From NCBI GenBank assembly GCA_034440615.1, contig JAOTOM010004634.1, positions 62,001 through 126,000 on the forward strand: a stretch of 64,000 bases of DNA, given 5' to 3'. The DNA comes from Ashinkailepas kermadecensis. Taxonomy: Eukaryota > Arthropoda > Thecostraca > Neolepadidae. Below, piece after piece: positions 24,295 to 36,524 of this stretch. Positions within the stretch are counted from its first letter, which is position 1; the number at the start of each line of letters is the position of its first letter. Position numbers and translations under genes: made by a program. The notes below the pieces were generated by a model. That model was not told the DNA's origin and searched no databases. It was given only the letters and a program-made list of their open reading frames with translations.

Positions 24295-24560
24295 AGTGTT
24301 GAGCGTTAATGTGAGTGTGGAGTGTTACTTTGAGTGTTGAGCGTTAATGTGAGTTTGGAGTGTTAATTTGAGTGTTGAGCGTTAATGTGAGTGGGGAGTG
24401 TTAATTTCAGTGTTGAGCGTTAATGTGAGCGTGCAGTGTTAATTTGAGTGTTGAGCTTTAACTTGAGTGTTGAGTGCTGATTTGAGTGTTGAGAGTTAAT
24501 TTGAGTGTTGAGTTTTAATGTGAGTGTTGAGTGTTAATGTGAGTGTTGAGAGTTAATAAT
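24295..24560. repeat. Minisatellite (TTGAGTGTTGAGCGTTAATG)
   Basis: Imperfect 18-20 bp half-units alternate around GAGTGTTGAGCGTTAAT over 265 bp. Confidence 0.85.
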
Positions 24561-24673
24561 CACACGCAAGTGGTTTTCCATTGGAAATTATCGACAGCAA
24601 GCATTTGGATTTCAGAACCCAAATTTATGGTGCTATTGCTTTGGAATGCCTTGTCTCAGCTTTCAGGCAAGGG

Positions 24674-25160
24674 GCATTAACACGCGCACTGGAGGGGGGG
24701 CGAAATCCGCCCACCCCTCCGGTTTTTCGCAAATAACTGCAGGTTTTACCGGTCGATATACGCGATTTTCAGTACACCTGCTTAGAAATGAACGGCGCGT
24801 CGTTTAAAGTAAGTAAATTTGAAATCGGCTGAAACGTTTTCAAGTTAGGGGCCGCTAAAGTCAAACAATGTTATAGCGCCAGACCACAAAAATCGGCGCT
24901 GATGCGCTTCCAGTATACTGACAAAAGGGAAGTGTTCTAGGCAACACTAGCGACTTGTTTGATGCATATTGATATGCTGTATAGTTTCAAGGTCATGTTA
25001 GGTCACCAAGGTCAAGTCAGGTCAAGTTCATGACAGGTTAATGGAACCAAACTTGATCAACTGGAATGTTGCCATAAATGCACTACTGTTTGTCATTTGT
25101 ACTGTTTGTCATTGCGTTTCCATACTTTATTCATGTACTTCACTCCTTATTCACGAAGCC
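24674..25160 (+). repeat. Dispersed ~500-bp repeat, copy B
   Basis: Direct repeat of 21676-22170, with the same poly-G/GAAATCCGCCC start, TTTTACCGGTCGATATACGC core and AGGTCA-rich end. Confidence 0.8.
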
Positions 25161-25313
25161 TCTCCGGCCCAGATTTAACCATTGCGGAATTTAAAAAATA
25201 TAACGATAACAAGCAAGCCACGCTAAACGTTCAAATTTTGCAAGCTACCTGCCTTTGACCTGTTGAAGTTATTGAGCTAAGGTCACGAAAATTGCACACA
25301 AAAGAGTTCACTA

Positions 25314-25490
25314 CTCCCCCCCCCCCCCCTCCCAATTTTTTTCCCCCCCCTTTTTTAAAAACGACAAAATTTTGAGGGGGGGCCCCCCCCCCCCCCCCCC
25401 CCCTTATTTTCCCCCCCCCCCCCCGGGTTAAAAATAAAAAAAAAAAAAAAATAAAAAAAAATTAAAAAAAAAAAAAAGGGGGGGCAGTGT
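25314..25490. other. Homopolymer-dominated block, possible assembly artefact
   Basis: Almost entirely long runs of C, A, G and T with few mixed bases. This is unlike neighbouring DNA and lies where the adjacent repeat copy should continue normally. It is either a true homopolymer tract or low-quality consensus. Confidence 0.6.
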
Positions 25491-27262
25491 TAGATATCTT
25501 GCTGTATACCTGTGCTTTTGGGATCATACTCCCTCCAGGAACAGGCGGACCAGCCCGGGAAGCGCGCCACTTCTTCGCGGGAACAAAATTTTACCCCTCC
25601 ACACAGATTTAACCAGGGAAGAGGGAACCCTAACTTTAATATTGTCGTAAAAATTGTAACCTTGTTTCTTCCATTATTTCTGACATTTCAGCATCTCAAT
25701 CTTCGATACATCAGCTAACTTGCAACGAACACTTTACCACTCGTGTGCTTGTTATTTTTCTCGTCGAAACCGCAAAGGCAACATTCAAGACGGCAGCTGC
25801 AACATTCAGATGTATTGCTTCCATCATCTTAATATTGCAATTGATGCAAGCCGCCGGCAGAACCAATCAGTGACGCCATGTTTCACCGGAACTTACGGCG
25901 ATGCCGGATCAGCCGGCCGCGCCCACGTGGCTAAGTTACCAGCCGCTCCTCCACCTTTGAGCTGCTGCTATCATCAACTCCGGCTGTATTTATTATTCGG
26001 TAGACATTTGCTGAAGTCTGGGGTTTCAATCAATGCTCACAGACACTTCATGTCTCCCAGCAAACGGGGGTCTTCCTACGATTGACTTATCTACACTGGC
26101 TTAGTCGTTAGGCGTTTCATGGGGTGCCCAAGCACTATTATACTGCAATCAAGTGGTCACTAGACTGACAGTTTGATGACTTGGGCACCACAGAGAATGG
26201 CCGAGGGCGGACTGATCGAGAGCCTAGCTAACATATGGGTCCCGAACAGGAAATTGGTCCTGAAAGCTAATTCATGTACGCAATGGACTATTGCGAGGAC
26301 GGTGGTGCCGTACTAGCGGTTTTACATGATGGTATTGAAAGTGAGTATTCTGCCGTTGCTTAATATTTGAAGCAGCTGTTGGATTTCATTTTCGGTAAAT
26401 TGCAGGTGAATGTAGAAAATTGCACGAGGCATGACTTCAATGAAGGCCGTTTCGTGCATTGCTCTGTCACTGCGCATCGCCATGTCGACAACGGAAGGCA
26501 GAATAACTGTTTCTGTGCGTTTCTGTCTCAACCTGCAACCACAACACTACACATTTGCACCACATTAAACCTTTTCTCGCCAAATGGCCCTCCTCTCCAC
26601 AACACACACGCGCACACAAAATCCTTCCCGGTCGGCTCTGACTCGGACATACAACACTCGCCCACGATTTCCTCCTCCGCCAACTTCGCCGCGCTCCGCC
26701 TTGCCAAATATGTGACGTGCATAACTATGTGGAACATTTTTTGGCTTATATACCCTACATACTAATTACAACGTTGCCCCCTCCTTTCTTACATTGCCCA
26801 ACATCGGTTTCCACTTTCGCTGCAAAGCCTTCTCGGTGACAAGCACCCCGAGCTCCTTGAGGTACTTTTTGTTTCTGCCCAGCACCAAACTAGAGCAAGT
26901 AATTTGAAGTCAAACGCTATCATCCTCTCCTTCGTTGTAAAACACATACATGTAGGTTATTTCACACTAGGTAGGCAGCGACCGATTCAATTTGCCCAAA
27001 ACCGACGGTTTTCCTTGTAAGATTGCGCTTGGTTTTTACCTACGGGTTTTCCAAGCAGCTTGGTTTTTCCCCTTCTCAGGTTTTTCCAAGCGTTAACTTA
27101 AACATACACCGACACATACAAGGTCGGGCCTGACGCCCACGACTTGCCCTGGGCGTCGGACCTCCGCTTCGCTTCAGGTCGCAGGTGGGCAGTGGAGCCT
27201 CTTCATAGGCTGTGAAGCTGCCCACCCTCCAAATGTCCTTCTGATTGTTATGCATGTATGCA
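25491..27262. other. No gene seen
   Basis: Unique sequence. A small inverted pair GGTGCCCAAG/CTTGGGCACC about 60 bp apart near 26122-26195 is the only structure noted. Open frames (121 and 132 residues) show no domain. Confidence 0.4.
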
Positions 27263-27270
27263 TGTATGTA

Positions 27271-27976
27271 CAGGGGTGTCGATTTGTATCCTTTTGTGGG
27301 GACCATGGCCCCACCAATGTTGATCTTGGCCCCCCCAATGCTGATTTGGGCCCCCCAATAACCTATGCTATTGTATGCTGATAAGAAAGCTGAAGGGGAA
27401 AAAATGAAAAACACCATGCTAAGTAGAAACATTGATGTTAACCAGCACATTTTGTACTGAAAAGAAACAGATTTGGATTAGATAGTGGACTGACCCTCCA
27501 CCTTTTGCTGAAAAATGTACAATTGTGTGCAAAAACAAACAAAATAGCTGGAATTCCCTCCACTGTGGAAGTACAGCTTACATCATAAAATGTTGAGATT
27601 AGCGATGCGGATGCATTTTAAACCAGATTGTCTGAAAGAAAATCTGCTAAGCAACTAAACAACAATTGCATGGTCATACTGATGTTTGTACACACCACCA
27701 ATGGCAAAACCACATTAATTCCAAATTAATTAACTGCTGCTCACATTCACATTAATTCACACTGCTCTTTTATTTATGTGACTTCACCAGTTATTGGACG
27801 ATTTTCCCTGTTGGTGAGGATGCTGAATAAATATAAACATACACATCGTCGAATAAAAAATCAGAATTCCTGAGATCCGAAAATATAGTGGGCTAAATCC
27901 GATGAGTTTTTTTCGGGGGGGGCCTAGTGCGTCGGCACTTCGGCCCCCCAATGTTTTTAAAAAATCGACACCCCTG
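27271..27976. mobile_element. hAT-like non-autonomous DNA transposon, 706 bp
   Basis: The ends are inverted repeats, CAGGGGTGTCGATTT at the left and AAATCGACACCCCTG at the right. They are flanked by a perfect 8-bp direct duplication TGTATGTA (27263-27270 and 27977-27984). An 8-bp target duplication with CAGGGG-type ends is typical of the hAT superfamily. The inside has GGGGCC-rich segments near both ends and no transposase, so it would need an enzyme supplied from elsewhere. Confidence 0.85.
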
Positions 27977-28586
27977 TGTATGTATGTCCGTATATTAACC
28001 TGTATGCTATGCATGTATCGGCCCTTTACGCCACGTTCTTTGTTTGCCGGCGTCTCATCTTTCCTTTCTTGCTTCTTTGATATAACCGAATGCCACATAA
28101 GCCGGATTAACGTAACCCTTTCTTTAACGTACAAATATCTAGCGGATGGCACTGTGCCACTCCTAAAGACAACAAAAAAACAAAACATGCTGAGCTGGAG
28201 TGCTTTAGTAATCTGCTTTCCATTTTATGAGGACTAGGCATATCTCTTGCCAGCTTACGAAAATCAACACATAACTATAAATGAAACCTAGACGTAAGTA
28301 CGCACTAAATATAACTGTGAAATTTGAAATCACTGAGTAGCAACATGCACACGCAACTAAATAACTGTTTATTTTGCTTCCTCTCGCAACTCCAAGATAT
28401 GTTACAATCCACATCCAGCTCACTTTATCAAGCACAATTTATTCGTCAGTCTTCGCCTTCTTGGTCTGCCTGCCCCTCCCAGCGCCGCTCGCTGGCTACC
28501 GTTGCCTACTGGTTTACGCTGGATCTAATCTCTACTCCTCGCCACAGAGCTTGTTGTGGCCGCACGGAGCCACGTCATTTCTTCAG

Positions 28587-28813
28587 GGTTGATAGGGATG
28601 GATATGGGGGCGAATACAGGGGGGGGGGCATTAGAGAATGTTCCTCGCCCCCGTGGGACGGTGGCGCCCGGGAAAGGAAAGGAATTCCCGGAAGATTCGA
28701 GTACACCCCACCATCGCTCAATGTTTTTTTAAGGCCAAATACAGCCGGGGTTTTCTCAGTGGCGCGCCTACAGACGAATGCCTCCACCGTGACAATTTCA
28801 GGACCCGCCCCTG
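28587..28813. mobile_element. Possible relative of the CAGGGGCGG short element
   Basis: The right end reads GGACCCGCCCCTG like the element at 31053-31222, and the inside shares the poly-G and GGCGC segments. No clear left end or target duplication was found, so limits are approximate. Confidence 0.4.
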
Positions 28814-29317
28814 GTTGTTGATATCCCGTAGCCAGTGTCGTCTTCAGCATTTGAGAGCACTTCCACACGGAATTCTAATGCGTGCGACCGCACCACACTT
28901 GCTGCCAACTGCTCGACAGACCAGCAAACGCGGCCATTGTTGATCCAACCGGCACGACGGAGCACGCGGCGAAACGAAGCCGGCCGGCATCCTGGAGGCT
29001 GAGATAAGAAGGCAACTGAGCCGGAGTTTCTGTCGACTTTTGTTTCCGCTGTGGCCGAGGTCCGGTGGGAATATTCCCCGTGTCGTTCTAAACATCAGCG
29101 GATCCACATATAAATGGCTAGGGTTCCATAACACCATAGTGTAGCTAAACAACCACAGTTGATTAATTGCATTATGCTAATACCTACTTTCAAACGATGT
29201 ATGTTCATAAGATCCACGTCCCGGAGATCTATGTTCAGAAGATCTACGTTCAGAACCCATATTTTTCACAAGATAGTATACGGCCGGATGCCACCGGTAG
29301 ACCCTCTAAATCGAGCG

Positions 29318-29880
29318 ATTCTAGGACAAATGTACGTAAGGACAAATGTACGTATGGCAGATGTACGTAAGCAAATGTCCGTACGCAAAATTTACGTAAG
29401 CGCAAACTTACGTCAGCGCAAATGTACGTAAACGCAAATGTACGTGATCAAAAATGTACGTATGCGCAAATGTACGTAAGCGGAAAGGTACGTATGCGCA
29501 AAATTACGCAAGTGCAAATGTACGTAAGCGCAAATGTAGGTAAACGCAAATATACTTATGCACAAAAGTACGTAAGCGCAAATGTACGTAAGCACAAATG
29601 TACGTAAGCGCAAATGTACGTAAGCGCAAAGATACGTAAGCGCAAATGTACGTAAGCGCTAACGTACGTATGCGCAAATGTACGTGAGCGCAAATGTACA
29701 TGAGCGCAAATGCACGTATTCGCAAAAGTACGTATTCGCAAAAGTACGTATTCGCAAATGTACGTAAGCGCAAATGTACGGAAGCGCCAATGTACGTAAG
29801 CGCCAATGTACGTAAACGCTAATGTACGTAAGCACAAATGTACGTAAGCGCAAAAGTATGTATGCGCAAATGTACGTACA
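29318..29880. repeat. 16-bp minisatellite GCGCAAATGTACGTAA, forward arm
   Basis: About 33 copies of a 16-bp unit with a central TACGTA-type palindrome. The same unit appears reversed at 29985-30535, so the two arrays form one large imperfect inverted repeat. Tyr/Val/Arg-rich translations are artefacts. Confidence 0.9.
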
Positions 29881-29984
29881 TCTACGCATGCGTACCCTTG
29901 CGTTTATGTATATTTGGTTAGGTACAAATGCCATACGCACATTGGCGCTTACATACATTCGCTTACGTACCTTTGTCATACGCA

Positions 29985-30535
29985 CATTTGCTCTGACGTA
30001 TATCTGTCATCAGTACATTTTCCATACGTACTTTTGCGCTTTCGTATATGAGGTTGCGTACATCTGCCGAACGTGCTCTTGCGCTTACGTCCATATTTGC
30101 ATGCGTACATTTTCGTACTTGACATATTTACTTACTTTACTACTTAATATGTACTTACTTACTACGTACTTTTACCTACTGTTGTGCTTACGCACATTTG
30201 CAATTATGCACATTTACGCATACGTATATTTGCGCTCTGGTACATTTGCGCTTACGTACTTTTGCGCCTACGTAAATTTGCGTATACCTACATTTGCGAC
30301 TTCGTACCTTTGCACCTACGTACATTTGCGCCTACGTATATTTGCGCTTACATACATTTGCGCTTACATACCTTTGCGCTTAAGTACATTTGCGCTTACG
30401 TACATTTGCGCTTAGGTACTTTTGTGCTGACGTACATTTGCGGATACGTACATTTGCGCTTACGTACTTTCGCATAAGTATATTTGTACTTACGTACATT
30501 TGTGCTTACGTACATTTGCTCTTACGTACACTTGT
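29985..30535. repeat. 16-bp minisatellite, reverse-complement arm
   Basis: The unit reads TTGCGCTTACGTACAT, the reverse complement of the left arm. The ~100 bp between the arms still contain degraded units, and 30100-30180 is interrupted by a TACTTACTTAC-like stretch. Confidence 0.9.
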
Positions 30536-31052
30536 TCGGTTACCAAATCGAGAACGTTCGGCTTTCTGGTCAATCTTAGCCGACGTATAAGAATTTCTTC
30601 TCACCGAATGTTCAACGATATTTAAGCGGCATAGTCATATGTTCGATGCTTAGCAATTTTGAAACATGCTAATTAAACCAGGATATATCTGGACACCTTC
30701 CTCAACAGGAGCGTGTTCAGTTTCCACCAGATTCTACCAGCTTCCACCAGCTTCCACCAACACCAACCAACCACACCCAACACGACCAGTTTGAGGAAAC
30801 TTTGAGCAGGTCGGGCAAATACGTGTCCTGTATCCTGCTTCTCTCCCATTGCATCTTCTGCATTGAATTCCACACTTCTTTCCACATTGTCTCCCATGTG
30901 GAATTGTATCTCATGATACAAAGGCCGCACGTTCTGGACGCTCTGTCACTACGCCCCAGGGCTTTGTTGACCCCGGTGTTTTGGGAACGTAGCTGGCTGT
31001 AGTCTGTCATCGTCGGCGATTGACGAGCTGTCGCTTCCACTGTTGGTCTGGT

Positions 31053-31222
31053 CAGGGGCGGATGCAATGGGGAGGGTATGCACCCTTTTCCCCTCTGGCC
31101 GGGAAAATGGGATCCCATAGCCTGGATGCCTGGACCCGCCAAAGGCATCCCTCCAGAGACTTTCGTAGCGGCGCCCCTTCACACGATTGCCACCCCCATG
31201 AAAATGCCTGGACCCGCCCCTG
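31053..31222. mobile_element. 170-bp hAT-like MITE
   Basis: Starts CAGGGGCGGATGCAATGG and ends CTGGACCCGCCCCTG, forming short inverted ends. Flanks are 8-bp near-duplications, GGTCTGGT (31045-31052) and GGTCCGGT (31223-31230), one mismatch apart. Too short to code; a miniature inverted-repeat element. Confidence 0.7.
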
Positions 31223-31230
31223 GGTCCGGT

Positions 31231-33230
31231 CGATGTGACGTGGCAGTCGCCCGCCTCATGACCTTGAGGTAAAACAAGGCACCACAGCAGCAGCAGGAGT
31301 GACGTCGCGACCCTCCGCCTCGCCGCCCGCGCCATCAAATGACGAGAAACGGACGCTACCGACAGCGCGAAATCCCGGATGGGCTCGTGTCTCAATGGAT
31401 GCCTGACTGGGGAACAGTCTCTTCTAACACGGACTGTCCCGACAAAGGACACTACACATTGTGATGTGACCGACACCCAGAAGTGCAGTGGTGGCGGCTA
31501 AGATAAGCGCTTTGTCACTTGACCTCGCCCCATCCGCCGCGCGAACCCATTATTCACCTAACTTGACCAGCTGGCGCGCCCCCTTCCGACTGGGGAATGT
31601 GCTCGGCGCAGGATGAGCTTCCCCCTAGCTTTGCACAAACAGATACGCTTCGTGTGGAAGTCTGCTGATGGCAGCATGTTCCCGTGGGTGCTGTTTGCGG
31701 TGAAAGAGTAGCATCCCAGGAAGATGACACCCCTGGGAACGGCACGAGCGAGTGAGCGAGAATAAGCGAGAGTGCGCGGGAGAGCTCGAACGAGAAAAGT
31801 TCCCACGCAGAAGCACGGCAGCTTCCGTTGAAAGAGATCCTCTTTGACTTCCGTGTGGATTTCATGAATGACATCAGTATCCACTGCTTTGGACATTGTA
31901 TTAGTTTGCAAAGGAGTCGGATGCTCAAAGCGATTTCCAAGCACGCAAACATGTACATAAACATGGATCAACTGAAGCTATGTAGGTGATATCGTGTGTA
32001 TTCCTATCATCACAATGACTATTGCTTTCCTTCTTGGTCGTGAGTCGTGAATCGGATATGCACTACCGAAGTGCCCTTAAGCCCAAAAAACTAACTAGCG
32101 GGTACTTACTAATTTGCGCTGGGCTTGTTGCTTATCAGGTGACCAACAACTGGATCCATTGGTGCAAGGATATCCAGCCAAGGCTGTTCTCACCAGAACT
32201 AATTTCGTGATGCGATTTTGTTGATCAGATCGCATTGTATGATGTATATGTCAATCCTCGCCTCGGTTATACTGTACATGGTAACCTCCGCCTAGGTTAT
32301 AATGTTTATGGTAGCATCCCCTGGGTTTTGCTGCTTACGGTAGTCCTCCCCTGGGTTATACTGTATGGTACCCATCACCTGGGCTTTAGTGCGTATGGGA
32401 ATCCTCGCCTAGGTATCTGCTTTGTCAGTAACGCTTGCGTTGGGACAATTGGTGTCACTAGGGCGACACATTTAGCTTTAGGCGGGGGGGGGGGGGGGGG
32501 GGGAGAGGGTGGTCGATCGATTTCTTTTCATGGAAGATCATGGGTATGCTATAACATTTCCTAAATGCGATCATTTTCGGCTCAAATGAGGCCGTATTTA
32601 TCTATTGACAACATTCGCTCTTGCGACGAAGTGTGACCGCTAGGTATCCGTGAGCGATAAATCTCTACATTTATTGACCTTTGCCCTTGATGACCTCGCC
32701 GACTGGCGACATCCCGCCAGCAATGTACCCGAACTAGGTCACTTCCGGGGCTCGATATTTCACCCCAGCCGAGATATAGCTGCGGAATAAACCCTAGCCA
32801 CTTGCGTGTCGCAAGGAAAGTCTCGTGGTATCCGATTACATGCTCTTGTTAGGCCTACAACAGACTTTTGACTTGCTTACATGCTTTTGTGACCAACTTA
32901 CAAGAACGGCACATACAAAATGGCTCCAGGAAAATCAGATGATTTTGGCATTCGGCGAACCGTTCTCCTATTCGCACTTCATCAATGTACGTGCACCTAT
33001 CTGCACCTACCAGCAGATTGCACCTATCTTCACCTACAATAAACATCCGATTGTAGTTCAGGGTGAAGCTCGTTCATCGACAACTAACTTGACCGAGTTC
33101 AGGGGACAATCTCGCGCGGTCGTCATCCATGTCACACACCGGACAATCTCGCGCGGTCGTGATCCATGTCACATGGGGGGACGGGGTAATATGCTCGTCA
33201 CATGGTCACATGGACCATGTCCATGGACCA
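31231..33230. other. No gene seen
   Basis: Unique DNA with a ~40-bp diverged tandem repeat at 32255-32420 (units with CCTCGCCT and GGTTATACTG) and a poly-G run near 32481-32500. No exon recognised. Confidence 0.45.
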
Positions 33231-33242
33231 TGGACCATGTCA

Positions 33243-33400
33243 CGTGGTCTCGAGGTAATATGCTCGTCTCACAATCGAAAGATTGTGGGCTCGAATTTAA
33301 CCTGTCCCTACTCTTCGCCCGCGACCAATCGGCGTGAGAGATTGGCGACGCTATATGACTGAACGGTCGACGGGCCACGTGTCGTAAAACCAATAACCAA
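33243..33400 (+). mobile_element. tRNA-derived SINE, copy 1
   Basis: Shares with 41895-42040 and 46297-46445 a tRNA-like head (TCACAATCGAAAGATTGTGG hairpin, GGCTCGAA box-B-like) and a body with TCGCGACCAATCGG-type and ATTGGCGACGCTA segments. It ends CGTGTCGTAAAACCAATAAC followed by an AATAACC tail. SINEs of this kind are transcribed by RNA polymerase III from the internal boxes. Confidence 0.7.
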
Positions 33401-34695
33401 TCAATAACCAACCAGTCATCGATGTCACGGACCGATTTCGAGAGTTAAAACAGTACAAAGTGAACGCTCAATTATAATCCAGACTGTACAGTTGTATTCG
33501 AATGTATGTCGCAAAAAACGCACTCAAAGACGCAAAAACCAAGGTACGGTAACCAGAGGCTTTGTTGACCTCCAGGAGGTCATTGTTTGAGACGGCGTGC
33601 TCTGAGATCATGACATGCTAAATACGAATTGCAATCGCACAAGATGAATGTTCTTTGGAAAGGTCACTGTTATCGATAGGAGGGGAAGGTCTCCTGTCCC
33701 TCCCTGTGGTTTCGACACTTGCGTTTAAGTGCACTTGTTCTAATCGCATGACTTTTTCCACAGCAGCTAGCCGTTTGTCCCATTGGTTACCGGTGCCTCC
33801 GAACTTTTCATTATCTTGAGTTCTGCGCTGATTTTCTATGTAGCTCGTCTTCAACTGAATAACATGATCCAGGGCGCTTCCTGAACAATGGGCTTGGCTA
33901 TGCAAGTAGGATCTTAAGCTACGCGTGGGTTGAACATTCTAGTCAAACGGAATCGTAAGTGAGTGGTTTGAATAAAATGTTCCACACAGGAGTGGTTGAA
34001 TTATTTTTAGCTGATTTTTCTACATTCAAATAAGATTCTATGTAATTTTTTCGCTGAATGAATGAGTGCACAGCAAATGGACAGTCTCTGTCAAGGTCAT
34101 GACACTCTGGCACTGTACGCCTGTGTCAAAATCATTGCACTGAATGATTACCACATGCTGTAAAGCCACGGATTTGAAAATGCACGCGATCCGATATCAA
34201 TGTTGCTGTATGGCGTGGGCTAGTAACAGTTGCATGTGATGTTAGAAGATACTCTATTACAAACGGATGCGTGCCGAAAATTGACGCAGATGCAGGTACG
34301 CCACTTGCGAATAGGTCATACATACGGCACCCACCGGCACCTTCTGAGCGGCGACGGAAAGCCGTTGTCAAAGGTACCATGCTCTCCTATCAGTTCAACA
34401 CATTGGTTGCGTGCACCAGACTTGCCATTAGCGAAGAAGTCACTTCGGGCGCACTTCAGTCTCGCTACGGGAAGTATCAGGGGACGAATATTCCTTTACA
34501 CAATCGGGTCAGCTGTTCCGCTTCCTTGCAGAGGCTAAGTTTTCTGTGGTATGTTCGCCCGATTAATACAATGTCAGGTAGATGGTAAAACCAGGATGGT
34601 TATGCTGTACGTCATGAACATTTATTTTAAAATGTGTCGCATTTAGTAGATCCAATCAGTTTCGGCTTTCAAACATGGCATGACTGACGGTGTTA
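33401..34695. other. No gene seen
   Basis: Unique DNA. A 17-nt palindrome TGACCTCCAGGAGGTCA lies near 33568. Open frames of about 100 residues at 34230-34588 overlap each other and show no domain. Confidence 0.4.
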
Positions 34696-34756
34696 TGGGC
34701 GCTGCATGACCACTGCAGTCGATGCGCCCCCAAAACCTCAATAACCAACCAACCAG
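34696..34756 (-). repeat. Short dispersed hairpin element, copy 3
   Basis: Minus-strand copy: GGTTTTGGGGGCGCATCGAC, then GCAGCGCCC. On the plus strand it is followed by an AATAACCAACCAACC tract resembling a retroposon tail. Confidence 0.6.
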
Positions 34757-35822
34757 ATCCGGGTCAATGAAGGAGTTTGTTTTCGTTGGCGCTGCTCTCG
34801 TTTGTTTTTATCGTGACCATCAAGTGCTCAGTGTTGCGCAATGTATCCCAGCCTGACTCTCCACGTGCCATTAGCTACGGCGCCGGCCGTCTGGCTGCAC
34901 GAACAAAAGGAGCAGACGCTTCGAACAGGAAAATGCGGATCAAAATGCCAAAATGGAGCCTGCTGCCCAGTCGTCCGGCAGCTCATGTTTCCCGGAGATA
35001 TATCGGGCTTGTCTTGCTCTAGGCCATGACCTACTTTAGGGCGCTCGACCGTGACCAACTTTGGGGCGGTTGTCCATGGCCTATTTTGGGGTGCTCGACC
35101 ATGACTTACTTTAGAGATTTGACAGCAGTCCATTGTTACCACACCTATGCCGGGCTGCTCTACAAGGGTGTACTTGTAAGAGTTAGGTGTTGGGGATTAG
35201 GTGATTGGGATTACGTGGAATGGGATTACGTGGAATGGGGGATTAAGCTGAGTGGGAATTAGAGTTGTGGATGGAGAACAACGTTGGTCTAACAGATCAA
35301 ACGATAAATTTTCATATGTTCACTATGGAAAATGCTAAATTTACGGCGCGGTTCGCGCGCCTGTTTCTATTTTTGTAGTGGGTCGGCCCTCCCCCTTAGG
35401 AAAATCATGGCTACGCCAACGGCGGTTATGATGTACAATAGCAAATAGCACCTGGAATAGCAAATGTGCATCATCAATAATGTCGCCAAGTTGCAGTGGC
35501 AAGAACACAGTATGGCAAAACAAGATGAAAAACACCAGAACAAGAAGTGGATCTCGTTATCAGCCAAAGGTCGCCATATGCTCTAGGCCCTCTGAGCATA
35601 CTGCTCCCTCTTCTTCATCAAAACTATCACTACTGTATAATGACATCTAGCTGGGATTGCTGGCTGAGCAAGGCTCTTCATCCGATATCTGCTAATGTAA
35701 GGAGTGATGTTCTTGGAGTGTATAATTCTTTGGATGCCCAAGTTCCAACGTGGCCAATGGTCGTATTTCCAATGCTGGGGCCCCGTCGGCTAAAGGCATA
35801 TGGTGTTGCTGGCCGGGCGTCG

Positions 35823-35982
35823 GTTGATAAACAACAAAACACGAAGGCAGGACAGATCCCCTCAAAATGGTATGCAAATCTCAACATATCTTTTTAATTT
35901 GAAATTTAAAAAACGATATGTTGAGATTTGCATACAATCTTGAGGGGATTTGTCCCGCCTTTGTGTTTTCTTCTTTATCAAC
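35823..35982. repeat. 160-nt snap-back inverted repeat
   Basis: 68-nt arms (35823-35890 and 35915-35982) match at about 61 of 68 positions, around a 24-nt AT-rich loop that itself partly pairs. The inner ~20 bp (TGCAAATCTCAACATATC) are perfect. A transcript in either direction would fold into one long, nearly continuous hairpin. It could be a small foldback transposon, a recent inverted duplication, or a small-RNA precursor. Confidence 0.85.
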
Positions 35983-36524
35983 TTGAATCAACTTCTTAAT
36001 CAACCTTTCAACTTGAAATTAAATGGGTGCAATATGGCCATAGTTTTCGACGCGCCCTGAAGCCCAAATAACTAACTTGAAATTCCACTTCAACAACATG
36101 CCTGCCCTTTCTCGTATCTTATCCTTGCATATGATGGCGCAGGCAGAGCGTGTAGCGTTGTTGCAATAAGCAAGTTGCTGCGGTACGATGTGCTATCGTG
36201 CGCCGGACGAGTTAGCTCGGCGGACAGTCATATCGCGGCAGGATGTTGCCTGCGGAACTCCTCGCCTGACCGCCGCACAGTCGGCCAGCGGATCCTGAGG
36301 ACGAGGCTGTGATCGTAGACCAGGGGAGTTGGCCGTACCTGCGTGTATCTGTCCTTCCACGACCGCGACCTGGTCTGGGCGTGCCGGCAAGATTTGGTGT
36401 TGGAACCCGAGTGCTGCGGCGGTGACCGGCGCGTGATTCGGTCCGGCTGACCAGACTGTATCGGCCAAGCTGTGCGGCTCAGTGTCGTGTCCAGCAATTT
36501 AACAGCAGATCCCACGGGCTGGCT

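Noticed and set aside
29413..30477. Several 60-197-codon frames rich in Tyr, Leu, Arg, Thr
   Set aside because: Translation of the 16-bp array; the 16-residue period equals three repeat units.
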